Source of the DNA: JAJPKK01 sp963800215 | Lineage (GTDB): Bacteria > Pseudomonadota > Alphaproteobacteria > Rhizobiales > Xanthobacteraceae | Length of the DNA: 64,000 nt | NCBI GenBank assembly: GCA_963800215.1 | Contig: CAWCZY010000003.1 | Coordinates: 1-64,000 of the forward strand | Direction of reading: 5' to 3' | Part shown: in pieces, positions 35,122 through 43,851 of the stretch | Position numbering within the stretch: the first letter of the stretch is position 1 | Layout: every line of letters starts with the position of its first letter | Program-made: the position numbers and the translations under genes | The notes under the pieces: generated by a model | Database searches by the model: none | The model's input: the letters and a program-made list of their open reading frames with translations, nothing else | Told to the model about the DNA's origin: nothing

Positions 35122-35420
35122 AGACCCGTTATACCGACACGGCACTTCTGGAAGTTGAGGGGGCTGTCTCGTACCTGCTGGAACGCAACCCATCCAGCGC
35201 GGCGGCATTTGCAGACCTCATCGACGCTGCCGTAGCAACGGTGCTCGATCATCCCTATTCGGCGGAAGAGACGGAAATCCGGGGCGTCCGGCGCGTATAT
35301 ATTCGCCGATTCCGTTACTCGTTGTTCTACACGGTGGAGGGAGACGAGATTGTCATCCTTCATGTTCGCCATGCGGCGCGGCGCTGGCCGTGGGAGGAGG
35401 AAGGGCAGGCCAATAGATAG
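35118..35420 (+). CDS. RelE/ParE-family toxin
   Basis: 100 residues. Core features are YTDTALLEVEGAVSYLLERN, ADLIDAAVATVLDHPYS, then RGVRRVYIRRFRYSLFYTVE and IVILHVRHAARRW. The ending VILHVRHAARRW is the standard last strand of RelE/ParE toxins. ParE toxins poison DNA gyrase, RelE toxins cut mRNA on the ribosome, and sequence does not decide between them. It is translationally coupled to the antitoxin gene. Confidence 0.87.
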   Translation: MKTRYTDTALLEVEGAVSYLLERNPSSAAAFADLIDAAVATVLDHPYSAEETEIRGVRRVYIRRFRYSLFYTVEGDEIVILHVRHAARRWPWEEEGQANR

Positions 35421-35441
35421 AATGGCCACGAGATCACTTGC

Positions 35442-35482
35442 GATCCGCCGGGATGTCGGTCGCCGTGGCGAGCTTTCTTGGT
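35442..35482 (+). pseudogene. 3'-end remnant of a second Uma2-type gene
   Basis: GATCCGCCGGGATGTCGGTC and the following GTGGCGAGCTTTCTTGG closely match the last codons of the Uma2 gene at 36062-36106 (GACCCGCCGGGGATATCGGT, then GTGGCGAGCTTTCTCGG), with one base missing. The encoded MSVAVASFLG equals the ISVAVASFLG end of that gene. Nothing of the 5' part remains. It suggests that Uma2 genes were once arranged in tandem here. Confidence 0.6.
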
Positions 35483-35557
35483 CACCGGCCCGTCCGCCCT
35501 CGCCCCACGTAGCGCGAGGCGACGCTGGGTGCGGGGTACCCCGCTGGCCCCGCTGCC

Positions 35558-36106
35558 ATGAATAATCTCGCCGTCAAGCGGATGACGATGTCTGAATTCC
35601 TCGCCTGGGCCGACACCCAGGAGGATGGGCGTTACGAGCTGATCGACGGGCAGCCCGTCACCATGACGCCTGAGCATTTGGAGCATGTGCAGGCCAAGCA
35701 GCGGGCTGCCAATGCGCTGGAGACCGCCATTCGGCGCGCCGCCGTCGGCGGCGAGGCTTTCGTCGCTGGGCTTGCGGTCGTCATCGACGAGGCGACGGGT
35801 TACGTCCCGGATGCGCTCGTCAATTGCGGTGAGCCGGTCGCTCGCAACTCGATGACCGCGCCCAACCCGGTCATCGTCGTGGAGGTCCTGTCGCCCTCGA
35901 CCCGCGGCATCGACACTACCGTCAAGCTCGCCGATTATTTTCGCGTGTCCGGCCTCAGACACTACGTCATTGTCGATCTCTGACGACGGCACCTCGTGCA
36001 TTACCGCAAGCAGGACGGCACGGTGATGGTCACCGTGGTGACCGAAGGTGAGATCGCGTTCGACCCGCCGGGGATATCGGTCGCGGTGGCGAGCTTTCTC
36101 GGGTGA
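35558..36106 (+). pseudogene. Uma2-family (DUF820) PD-(D/E)xK nuclease-like gene with in-frame stop
   Basis: The protein begins MNNLAVKRMTMSEFLAWADT and has ELIDGQPVTMTPEHLEHV, YVPDALV and NPVIVVEVLSPSTRGIDTTV, which supply the Glu, Asp and Glu of the restriction-endonuclease-like site, then KLADYFRVSGLRHYVIVDL. At 35981 a TGA interrupts the frame, but the same frame continues RRHLVHYRKQDGTVMVTVV and ends ISVAVASFLG at 36106, as family members do. Single-base change at a Ser or Pro codon is likely. The truncated product of 141 residues still has the catalytic core, so activity cannot be excluded. Such genes are often mobile and of unknown role. Confidence 0.75.
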
Positions 36107-36131
36107 TCGAGTTCGTCCGCGCTCCGCCCGC

Positions 36132-37112
36132 TCAATCCACCCTGAGCCCCAGCTTCCTGATCAGAGCCGACCATTTCGGCTCCTCCCTGGCGATGTCGGC
36201 GGCGTATTGTTCCGGCGTCGACGGCAGGGGCTCGCCGCCGTCGGCGACGATGCGCGCCTTGACTTCGGGGCTGTCGAGGGTCGCGCGCAATTCCTTGTTG
36301 AGGCGGGCGATGGTCTCGGCCGGCGTGCCGGCCGGCGCCATCAGGCCGTAATGCAGCACCGCCTCGAAGCCGGGCAGGCCGGATTCGGCGATGGTGGGCA
36401 CGTCCGGCAGCAGGCCGAGCCGCGCCGGCCCCGCGGTCGCGATCGCCCGCAGCGTTCCCGCCTGCAGATTGCCCATGGCGGGCGCCAGCACGTTGAAGGC
36501 GATCGGCACGTGGCCGCCCAGGAGATCGTTGGTGAGGGGGCCGGTGCCTTTATAGGTAATGATGGTGAAATCGATGCCGGCAGCGGCCTTGAAGAGCTCC
36601 GCCGAGAGATAGGAACCGGTGCCGGGCGGCGGGGTGCCGACATTGAGCTTGCCGGGCTCGCGCTTCGCCAGCGCAATGAGATCGCCGACCGTGTGCACCG
36701 GAAATGTCCGGTTCGTCATCAGCACGATCGGCGTCGTCGCGATCAGCCCGATCGGCGTGAATTCCTTGAGCACGTCATAGCCGGGATTGGCATAGAGCGT
36801 CGGATTGATGGAGGTGATGCCGGTGTGCGACATCACGATGGTATAGCCGTCGGGCGCGGCCTTGGCGGCGACACGCATGCCGATCACGCCGGCGACGCCA
36901 CCGCGATTGTCGATGATCACCTGCTGTCCGAGGCCGGCAGACATTTTCTCGGCGACGATGCGTGCCACCGCATCGACCCCGCCGCCGGCGGGAAACGGCA
37001 CGATAAGGGTTACCGGCCGGGACGGATAAGGGGATTGTGCCGCCGCGCCCCCTGCCCAGCATGCCGCCACCGCGGCGGCCGCGAGCAAAAGCAATCTCGA
37101 TCGGCTCATCAT
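36132..37112 (-). CDS. Bug-family (TctC-like) periplasmic solute-binding protein 2
   Basis: 326 residues with signal peptide MMSRSRLLLLAAAAVAACWA. Bug landmarks: YPSRPVTLIVPFPAGGGVDA, DNRGGVAGVIGMRVAAKAAP, DGYTIVMSHTGITSINPTLY, GTPPPGTGSYLSAELFKAAA, YKGTGPLTNDLLGGHVPIAF, ARLGLLPDVPTIAESGLPGF. It shares only general family features with the other two Bug proteins here, so the three are not a recent duplication. No permease genes adjoin it. The ligand is probably a small carboxylate but is unknown. Confidence 0.92.
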   Translation of the reverse strand: MMSRSRLLLLAAAAVAACWAGGAAAQSPYPSRPVTLIVPFPAGGGVDAVARIVAEKMSAGLGQQVIIDNRGGVAGVIGMRVAAKAAPDGYTIVMSHTGITSINPTLYANPGYDVLKEFTPIGLIATTPIVLMTNRTFPVHTVGDLIALAKREPGKLNVGTPPPGTGSYLSAELFKAAAGIDFTIITYKGTGPLTNDLLGGHVPIAFNVLAPAMGNLQAGTLRAIATAGPARLGLLPDVPTIAESGLPGFEAVLHYGLMAPAGTPAETIARLNKELRATLDSPEVKARIVADGGEPLPSTPEQYAADIAREEPKWSALIRKLGLRVD

Positions 37113-37123
37113 GTCCCTCCAGA

Positions 37124-37157
37124 CAAAACCGCCGGCCTCGATGTCGAGAGCCGGCGG
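37124..37157 (-). terminator. Intrinsic terminator after the DUF465 gene (37184-37363)
   Basis: On the minus strand CCGCCGGC and GCCGGCGG are perfect arms with a 13-base loop, followed by TTTTGTCTG. The hairpin starts 26 bp after the stop of the DUF465 gene and lies just upstream of the Bug protein 2 start, so it insulates that gene. Confidence 0.88.
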
Positions 37158-37183
37158 CTTTGAGGCAAATTCGGATGGCCGAG

Positions 37184-37363
37184 TCAGTGAATGCTTTCGT
37201 GTTCGCTCAACCGTGCCATCTGGTCTTTCAGCTGCAACTTGCGACGCTTGAGTTCCGCCAATGTAAAATCATCTGTGGAGGGATGCTGGAGGGCTTCGGT
37301 GAGCTGGTCTTCGAGCATCCGATGCCGCTGTTCGAGTTCTGCAAGATGCGCAGGTGTAGCCAT
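37184..37363 (-). CDS. DUF465 (YdcH-like) small protein
   Basis: 59 residues: MATPAHLAELEQRHRMLEDQ, then LTEALQHPSTDDFTLAELKR and RKLQLKDQMARLSEH. This is the short two-helix coiled-coil hairpin of the YdcH family with the conserved LKRRKLxLKD segment. The cytoplasmic protein has no proven function. The start at 37363 is chosen because upstream codons in frame lack the family pattern. A second DUF465 gene lies at 37727-37933, divergently oriented, with about 360 bp between the two starts that hold no other gene apart from element copy C. Confidence 0.9.
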   Translation of the reverse strand: MATPAHLAELEQRHRMLEDQLTEALQHPSTDDFTLAELKRRKLQLKDQMARLSEHESIH

Positions 37364-37624
37364 AGGTCCTCCTGGGTCAGATTTCGAGCCTGACACCGCA
37401 AGTTTGACACGAGGTAAAAAAGGAGTCGATATTCGATCGGTTGTGCGACGCAGCAAATCGGTGGATTCAGGCCTGTAAGTCCTTCCGAATCAAGAGCAAT
37501 CAGCACAGCAACCCTTAATGTCGCACGCTTTTTGCGGCGGCGGGTCATCGGCTCGGAAAGCATTGCGCCGGCAATCATGGTACTTTGGTCCTCGTGGGGC
37601 GGCCCACAACCGCTTCATGAGTGA

Positions 37625-37664
37625 GTGGGCTGACTTGTCCCAGGCCAAACGTTGGGGTCAGACC
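37625..37664 (+). repeat. Upstream element, copy C
   Basis: GTGGGCTGACTTGTCCC and GTTGGGGTCAGACC are identical to the outer blocks of copy A (4587-4636, minus strand). The inner hairpin is shortened to AGGCCAAAC. It lies 63 bp upstream of the DUF465-purE-purK operon start, in the same orientation relative to the gene as copies A and B. Confidence 0.7.
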
Positions 37665-37726
37665 GCTGGAGCTTGCGGGTGGCGCGGGAGAGGCCCGCAC
37701 CGGCCAAGGTGGATTCGGCGGCGGCG

Positions 37727-37933
37727 ATGACTGAACAAGAAGAAAGCGAACTGCGGGCGCAACTGGCGCGGCTGCGGCAGGAGCACCGCGATCTCGACGC
37801 GGCGATCGAGGCGCTCCAGATCGCGCCCGGCGCCGATATCCTGCAAATCCAGCGCCTCAAGAAGCGCAAGCTGGTGCTGCGCGACCGCATCACCTTCATC
37901 GAGGACCAGTTGACCCCCGACATCATCGCCTGA
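37727..37933 (+). CDS. DUF465 (YdcH-like) protein upstream of purE
   Basis: 68 residues, starting MTEQEESELRAQLARLRQEH, with a coiled-coil hairpin and the conserved LQIQRLKKRKLVLRDRITFI block. Position immediately before purE-purK is a conserved arrangement in alphaproteobacteria, which supports the gene call and a shared transcript, although 118 bp separate it from purE. Function is unknown. ATG 37727 is taken rather than an in-frame start 75 bp upstream that runs into element C. Confidence 0.88.
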   Translation: MTEQEESELRAQLARLRQEHRDLDAAIEALQIAPGADILQIQRLKKRKLVLRDRITFIEDQLTPDIIA

Positions 37934-38051
37934 GTTCTTAACGGCTCGCGCAGATATCCGCCGCTCTCGGCTTGCGACGGCGGGGCCGCTACCTATAATC
38001 CGCGCCTTCGTTTTCCGGCCGCAGCATCGGCCCATCTCCGAGGAGCATTTC

Positions 38052-38550
38052 GTGGCCGCCAAGCCCGTCGCCATCATCATGGGCAGCCAGTCCGATTGGG
38101 CGACGATGAAGCATGCCGCCGAAATGCTCGATGCGCTCGGCATCGGCTACGAAGCGCGCATCGTGTCGGCCCATCGCACGCCGGACCGGCTCTATGCCTT
38201 CGCCAAGGGCGCCAAGGCGGCCGGGTTTCAGGTGATCATCGCCGGCGCCGGCGGCGCGGCGCATTTGCCCGGCATGACCGCGGCCATGACTACGCTTCCG
38301 GTGTTCGGCGTTCCCGTCGAATCCAAGGCGCTGTCCGGGCTCGATTCGCTCTATTCCATCGTCCAGATGCCGCCCGGCGTTCCGGTCGGCACGCTGGCGA
38401 TCGGCCGCCCCGGCGCCGTCAACGCCGCCCTGATCGCGGCAAGCGTGCTCGCGCTCGCCGACCCCGCGCTCGCCGGCCGGCTCGAAGGCCTGGCGCAAGC
38501 ACCAGACCGAAACCGTCGCGGACGTGCCCTCGAACGAGGGCGGCGCGTGA
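38052..38550 (+). CDS. purE: N5-carboxyaminoimidazole ribonucleotide mutase (one apparent frameshift)
   Basis: PurE class I converts N5-CAIR to CAIR in purine synthesis. It has IIMGSQSDWATMKHAAEMLD, the SAHRTPDRLYAFAKGA motif and VIIAGAGGAAHLPGMTAAMT, with PVFGVPVESKALSGLDSLYS and IVQMPPGVPVGTLAIG. GTG 38052 follows AGGAG at the correct spacing. Near 38490 a one-base indel moves the frame: the correct one reads WRKHQTETVADVPSNEGGA and stops at 38550, as in homologues. The printed frame instead runs into purK and would mimic a PurE-PurK fusion. The stop overlaps purK's GTG. Confidence 0.92.
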
Positions 38551-39641
38551 GCGCGCCTTCGTTTCGGTCGGAGCCGGACGCGACCATCGGCATTCTCGGC
38601 GGCGGCCAGCTCGGCCGCATGCTGGCGCTCGCGGCGGCGCGCCTCGGCTTCAAATGTCACGTGCTGTGCCCGGAGCGCGGCTCGCCCGCCTTCGACGTGG
38701 TGCGCCGGGTCACCGAGGCCGACTATGGCGACAAGGCTGCGCTCGACCGGTTCGCCGACGATGTCGACGTCATCACCTACGAATTCGAGAACGTGCCCGC
38801 GGAGACCGCGACCTTCCTCGCCGCCCGCAAGCCGGTGCTGCCCGATCCCAAGGTCCTCGCTATCACCCAGGACCGGCTGGTCGAGAAGGATTTCATCGCC
38901 TCCCTCGGCATCGCCACCGCGCCCTATGCCGGCGTTGCGACCGCGGATGAGCTTGTCCCGGCGCTCGGCGTAGTGGGGCGGCCGGCGGTGCTCAAGACGC
39001 GGCGCTTCGGTTACGACGGCAAGGGCCAGGCGACGCTGCGCGAGGGCGCCGATCCCGCCGCGGCATGGCGCGCCGTCGGCGCCCAGCCCTCGATCGTCGA
39101 GTCGTTCGTCGCGTTCGAGCGCGAGATCTCCGTCGTGGCCGCGCGCGGCCATGACGGCCGGATCGAATGTTTCGAGGTGACCGAGAACGAGCACCGCGAC
39201 CATATCCTGAAAATCTCGCGGGCCCCGGCGGACGTGCCGCCGTCCGTCGCGGCGCAGGCGCGGCGCATCGCCGAGCGCATCGCGGAGGCCTTCGGCTATG
39301 TCGGCGTGCTCGCGGTGGAGATGTTCGTGGTCCGCGACGGCGCCGGCCACGCGGTTCTCGTCAACGAGGTCGCGCCGCGGGTCCACAATTCCGGCCACTG
39401 GACCATCGACGGATGCTCGGTGTCGCAATTCGAGCAGCACATTCGCGCCGTGGTCGGCTGGCCGCTCGCGGTGCCGCAGTGCCATGGCCGCGCGGAAATG
39501 ATCAACCTCATCGGGGACGAGATCGCGGAATACCGCCGATGGCTGGAAACGCCCGGCGCCTGCGTGCACCTCTACGGCAAGCATGCGATCCGCGCCGGGC
39601 GCAAGATGGGGCATGTGACACGGGTGTTTCCGAAATTGTGA
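38547..39641 (+). CDS. purK: N5-carboxyaminoimidazole ribonucleotide synthase
   Basis: 364 residues, GTG start in a GTGA overlap with purE. It is an ATP-grasp enzyme: ATIGILGGGQLGRMLALAAA (N-terminal Rossmann-like), VITYEFENVPAETATFL, TRRFGYDGKGQATLREG (ATP-binding loop), IVESFVAFEREISVVAARG, AVEMFVVRDGAGHAVLVNEV and APRVHNSGHWTIDGCSVSQF. It uses ATP and bicarbonate to carboxylate AIR and acts directly before PurE. It is complete, with no frameshift. Confidence 0.95.
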   Translation: MSAPSFRSEPDATIGILGGGQLGRMLALAAARLGFKCHVLCPERGSPAFDVVRRVTEADYGDKAALDRFADDVDVITYEFENVPAETATFLAARKPVLPDPKVLAITQDRLVEKDFIASLGIATAPYAGVATADELVPALGVVGRPAVLKTRRFGYDGKGQATLREGADPAAAWRAVGAQPSIVESFVAFEREISVVAARGHDGRIECFEVTENEHRDHILKISRAPADVPPSVAAQARRIAERIAEAFGYVGVLAVEMFVVRDGAGHAVLVNEVAPRVHNSGHWTIDGCSVSQFEQHIRAVVGWPLAVPQCHGRAEMINLIGDEIAEYRRWLETPGACVHLYGKHAIRAGRKMGHVTRVFPKL

Positions 39642-39653
39642 AATTGTGTTCCG

Positions 39654-39702
39654 CGCATGATCGCTTCCGAACAGTGTGCAGCTTTTCGGAAGAGACCATG
39701 CG
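39654..39702. repeat. Nested palindrome (CGCATG...CATGCG) after purK
   Basis: Outer arms CGCATG/CATGCG and inner arms CTTCCGAA/TTCGGAAG enclose a loop of 13 bases. It is the fuller form of the CCGAAAAG palindrome at 33074-33096, a class of intergenic element typical of Bradyrhizobium-type genomes. It may serve as the 3' end of the purEK transcript. Confidence 0.65.
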
Positions 39703-39783
39703 GAGATTGCCTCGCCACGTTCCCTGTGTTTTGTAACTTTCGGGCCCGCATCGGGGCGTCCTTACCGAGCTTGGAATGACGAC

Positions 39784-40534
39784 TTGCCGAGACTGAGCGC
39801 GATCATCATCACCAGGAACGAGGCGGACAACATCGCCGCGTGCCTGCGCAGCGTCGCCTTCTGCGACCAGCGCGTCGTGGTCGACAGCGGCAGCACCGAC
39901 GATACCGTCGCGATCGCCAAGGGCTGCGGCGCGGAAGTCGCGACCCATGAATGGGCCGGCTTCGGCGTCCAGAAGAATGTTGCGCTTTCGCTCGCACGCG
40001 AGGACTGGGTGCTCTCGATCGACGCGGACGAGCGGGTGTCGCCGCCGCTCGCCGACGAGATCCTGGCGGCGATCGCGTCGGCGACGGCCGACGGCTATGA
40101 GATGCCCCGGCTGTCCACATTCCTCGGCCGCCCGATGCGGCATTCGGGCTGGTTTCCCGATTACGTGCTGCGCCTGTTCCGCCGCGAGGCCGCGCGCTTC
40201 ACCGACGATCTCGTCCATGAGCGGGTGGTCTGCCAGGGGCCGCATCGCGCGGCTCGCGGTTCCGCTCGACCATCATCCGGTGCTGCGGCTGGAAGACGCG
40301 GTGGCACGGCTCGACAGCTATTCGACGGCTGGCGCGAAGATGCTCGCGCCGTCCGGCCGCCGTGTCACCTTCATGAGCGGCATTGCCCATGGCTTATGGT
40401 CGTTCCTGCGGGCATACGTATTGCGGCGCGGATTTCTCGACGGCCACGAGGGCTTTCTGCTCGCCGTGGCCAACGCGGAAGGAACCTATTACCGTTACAT
40501 GAAGGCTTGGCTCGCGAGGCGTCAGCTTGGATGA
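39784..40534 (+). CDS. Glycosyltransferase family 2 (LPS core, WaaE/KdtX-like), one apparent frameshift
   Basis: A GT2 enzyme of about 250 residues. LPRLSAIIITRNEADNIAAC begins it; then RVVVDSGSTDDTVAIAKGCG, EWAGFGVQKNVALSLARED and WVLSIDADERVSPPLADEIL (the DxD-type motif), followed by FLGRPMRHSGWFPDYVLRLF. The frame changes near 40245; the other frame continues LEDAVARLDSYSTAGAKMLA and FLRAYVLRRGFLDGHEGFLL. The composite matches beta-1,4-glucosyltransferases that modify LPS inner core (WaaE/KdtX group). A TTG start at 39784 is inferred, with no good alternative in frame. The 3' end overlaps the next GT2 gene. It is first of the surface-polysaccharide cluster. Confidence 0.82.
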
Positions 40535-41387
40535 CCTGATCTCGGTGATTGTCTCGACCTACAATCGGCCGGATGCGCTCGACGCGGTCCTGCGCGCGTT
40601 GTCCCGTCAGTCCGACCGCCATTTCGAGGTCGTGGTCGCCGACGACGGCTCGGGTGCGGCGACGCGACGGGTGGTCGACGGCCGGCTCGCGCACGCGGCG
40701 GTCCCGCTCAAGCATGTCTGGCACGAGGACTGCGGCTTCCGGCTCGCCGAAATCCGCAACCTCGGCATCCGCGACAGCGCGGGGAAATACATCGTCTTTC
40801 TCGACGGCGACTGCATCGCGCGGCGCGATTTCGTCGCCGCCCACCGCCGCCTCGCCGAGACCGGCTGGTTCGTGACCGGCAACCGCATCCTGATGTCGCC
40901 GCGAGTTGACCGAGCAGGTGCTCCAAAACGGCCTCGAGCCGGAGCTGTGGGGAGCAGCGAAGCATGTCGCGCTTCGCGCGCGCGGCGACCTCAACCGACT
41001 CGCTGCCGTTGTTCGACCTGCCGCTCGGCGCCATGCGCAAGAAGCGCGCGCGGCGCTGGAAGGGCGCCAGCGGCAGCAATATGGCGTTCTGGCGCGACGA
41101 CCTCGAGGCCGTCGACGGCTTCGACGCCGCCTTCAAGGGCTGGGGCCGGGAGGATTCCGATATCTTCATCCGCCTGATCCGGGCGGGGGTGCGCCGCAAG
41201 GACGGCCGGTTTGCGACCGGCGTCCTGCATCTGTGGCATCGCGAGGCCGATCGCTCCGGCCTCGACGTCAATGAGCGCCAGCTCGCCGACATCATGCGGG
41301 GCGACACCATCAAAGCGCGGCGCGGGCTGTCATGCGTGCGGGCAAGCCGCGCCGTCGGGCGTGCTCGCCGGCGAGGCCGGGCGATGA
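40527..41387 (+). CDS. Glycosyltransferase family 2 with C-terminal galactosyltransferase-like domain (three apparent frameshifts)
   Basis: The start is TTG 40527, giving LDDLISVIVSTYNRPDALDA. Then VVVADDGSGAATRRVVDGRL, CGFRLAEIRNLGIRDSAGKY and IVFLDGDCIARRDFVAAHRR carry the GT2 fold and DxD-type motif. The frame changes near 40903, near 41000 and again near 41345. Joined, the C-terminal part reads RWKGASGSNMAFWRDDLEAV, GWGREDSDIFIRLIRAGVRR and VLHLWHREADRSGLDVNERQ, the galactosyltransferase/chondroitin-polymerase-like region. It ends at TGA 41387, overlapping the next ATG. The density of indels here is the highest in the window. Sugar specificity is unknown. Confidence 0.75.
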
Positions 41388-42666
41388 CGATCGCAAACAC
41401 GACCACGGGGATCGACGAGTTCCGACGCGACGCGCTGCCGCGCATCGCCGACGGGCTCGCGGTCGCAGTCGCCGCATCGCTGCCGTGGTCGACCTCGGCG
41501 ACAGGAATCCTGGCCGCCGCTGTGGCTGCTCGCGTTGCTGCCGACGCTGAGCGTGGAGGCGTTGCGCCGGGAGGTGCTGTCCGCGCCGGGCGGCCTTCCG
41601 GTGCTGCTCGCGGTGTTTGCGGTCGCGGGCATGGCGTGGGCGGGTGTTCCCGTCGGCGAGCGCTTCCATGGGTTGGAATCGTTCCTGCGGCTGACCATGA
41701 TCCCGGTGCTGTTCGTCCAGTTTCGCCGCTCCGGGCACGGGCTGTGGGTCGGCGCTGCGTTCCTCGCATCGGCGGCCGTGCTGCTCGCGTGCTCCTATGT
41801 GATGATCAACCTGCCCGATGCGTTGACGCTCGGGCGCGGCTACGGGGTGCCGGTGAAGGACGACATCATCCAAAGCGGGATCTTCACCCTTTGTGCCTTC
41901 GCGCTCTTCCACATCGCATTCACCCGATGGAACGCGCAACCAGCGGGGCGTCGCCGCGATCTGCCTGGCGGTCGGCCTGCTGTTCATCGCCAACATGATC
42001 TACGTCGTCACCAGCCGCACCGCGCTGGCCGTCATTCCCGTGCTCTACGTGCTGCTCGCATTCCATTGCGGCTTGCATCGGCGGTCCTTCACGGCGATCG
42101 CCGCCTATGTGGCGATCGGAGTGGTTGCCCTCGGCGTCGTGTGGGCGACGTCGCATCATTTGCGTTCACGTGTCACCTTCGTCTCGCGGGAGATCAGCGA
42201 TCATGCCGCCACCGGCGCCGACACTTCGTCGGGGGCGCGGCTCGAGTTCTGGAAGTATTCGCTGCGCATCGTCGCCGAGACGCCGGTCATCGGCCACGGC
42301 ACCGGCACCATCGCCGACGAGTTCCGCCGCCACGCGGACGGGTCCACCGGCGCCACGGCCAGCAATCCCCACAACCAGATCTTCACCGTCGCGATCCAGC
42401 TCGGGGCGCTCGGCGTGATCATCCTGCTGGCGATGTGGGCGGCCCACTGGCTGATGTTCACCCCTGCGGGATTGCCGGCCTGGATCGGGATCATGGTGGT
42501 GACGCAGAACATCATCAGCTCTCAGTTCAATTCCCATCTGCTCGATTTCACTCAAGGGTGGCTCTACGTGTTCGGCGTCGGCGTGTTCGGCGGCACGGTG
42601 ATGCGCCAGAAAGCGGAACGAGCACCGGGGGAGGCGCCCGAGCCCGCCGCGCCGTCGCGCCCATGA
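41384..42666 (+). CDS. O-antigen ligase/polymerase-type membrane protein (two apparent frameshifts)
   Basis: The start MTIANTTTGIDEFRRDALPR leads to about ten hydrophobic helices. The frame changes near 41510 and near 41935. The third segment has the Wzy_C landmarks: a long periplasmic loop with SRVTFVSREISDHAATGADT, RLEFWKYSLRIVAETPVIGH, GTGTIADEFRR and ATASNPHNQIFTVAIQLG. The GHGTGT and NPHNQ motifs are typical of WaaL/Wzy proteins. It attaches or polymerises surface polysaccharide on lipid carriers in the inner membrane's periplasmic face. It overlaps the preceding GT2 gene by four bases. Confidence 0.82.
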
Positions 42667-42691
42667 AAATGTTCGACACACAGCGTTCGAC

Positions 42692-43807
42692 TTGCCGCCG
42701 CGTCCGCGCGTCCTGGTGGTGGCGCTGCGGCGGCTCGGCGACGTGCTGTTCGCGACGCCGCTGATCGCGAGCCTCCGCCGCGCCTACCCGCAGGCGCGGA
42801 TCGACGTGTTGGTGTTCGCCGATACCGCCGGCATGCTCGCCGGCAATCGCGATCTCGACCGCGTCGTCACCATGCCGGCGGCGCGCGGCACGCGTGCGAG
42901 CCTCGCGCTCGCCCTGCGTCTGCTCAAACGCTACGACCTCGCGGTCTCGACCCAGAGCGGCGACCGCCCGACATTTTTCGCGCTGCTGGCCGGACGCCGT
43001 CATGTCGGGCCGATCGACGGCGGCCGGCGCGGCGCACTGCGGCGGCAGGCGCTGTCGCGCGCGGTCCAGAACCTGCCGGGGCTGCACCGGCTCGAGGAAA
43101 TGCTTCGCCTCGTCGATGCGCTGGGAATCGAACGGGTCTCCCATCTGGTTTGCCCGGGGGGCGCCGCACCGCGCCGGTTTGCCGCCGGCCCTTATGCGGT
43201 GGTCCATGCGGCGCCGAATTTCACCTACAAGCGCTGGACCCGCGACGGCTGGCGCGCACTCGCCGCCGGCCTGCGCGACCGCGGCCTCGCGGTCCTCGCG
43301 ACCGGCGGTCCGGCCCCCGCGGAACGCGCCTTTCTCGACGATGTCTGGGGCGACGGCGGCTTGATCACCCGCATCGACGGGGCGCTGGCCTGGCCGGAAC
43401 TCACCGCGCTGCTCGCCCAGGCGCGCCTCTATGTCGGCCCCGACACCTCCATCACCCACCTCGCCGCGGCGAGCGGGTGCCCGACAGTGGCGCTGTACGG
43501 GCCGACCGATCCGCGGCTGTGGGGGCCGGTGCCCGCCGCCGGGCTCGATCCGATGTGGGAGGCCGCGGGAACCATCCAGCGCCGCGGCAATGTCTGGCTG
43601 GTGCAGAATCCGCTGCCCTGCCTGCCGTGCCAGAACGAAGGCTGCGAGCGCCATCTCACGAGCTACAGCCGCTGCCTCGACGAGTTGACGCCGGCGCGGG
43701 TGCTGCTGGCGGTCGATGCAGCGTTGGATGCGGCGCTCGCCTCCGGGATGCCGGCGGCCGAGCCCGGCGCCGAGGTAGCGCGGCCGCCCAAAGGCCGGTA
43801 TGGATGA
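42692..43807 (+). CDS. Glycosyltransferase family 9 (heptosyltransferase-like)
   Basis: 371 residues. The GT9 hallmarks are VLVVALRRLGDVLFATPLIA (GDVL), IASLRRAYPQARIDVLVFAD, VVHAAPNFTYKRWTRDGWRA, ARLYVGPDTSITHLAAASGC and PTVALYGPTDPRLWGPV. GT9 enzymes transfer heptose to the LPS inner core in the cytoplasm. The printed frame starts at TTG 42692. An in-frame-shifted ATG at 42664 (MKMFDTQRST) immediately upstream may be the true start, requiring one more indel near 42690. The C-terminal CLPCQNEGCERHLTSYSRCL holds four cysteines, as in several heptosyltransferase II homologues. Confidence 0.87.
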   Translation: MPPRPRVLVVALRRLGDVLFATPLIASLRRAYPQARIDVLVFADTAGMLAGNRDLDRVVTMPAARGTRASLALALRLLKRYDLAVSTQSGDRPTFFALLAGRRHVGPIDGGRRGALRRQALSRAVQNLPGLHRLEEMLRLVDALGIERVSHLVCPGGAAPRRFAAGPYAVVHAAPNFTYKRWTRDGWRALAAGLRDRGLAVLATGGPAPAERAFLDDVWGDGGLITRIDGALAWPELTALLAQARLYVGPDTSITHLAAASGCPTVALYGPTDPRLWGPVPAAGLDPMWEAAGTIQRRGNVWLVQNPLPCLPCQNEGCERHLTSYSRCLDELTPARVLLAVDAALDAALASGMPAAEPGAEVARPPKGRYG

Positions 43808-43851
43808 CCCCGACCTGAGCGCCCACCGTTTGCGCGATACTTGCGAGACCC

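Noticed and set aside
38052..39641. Bifunctional PurE-PurK fusion
   Set aside because: The proper PurE C-terminus and stop exist in the next frame, and purK has its own overlapping GTG start.
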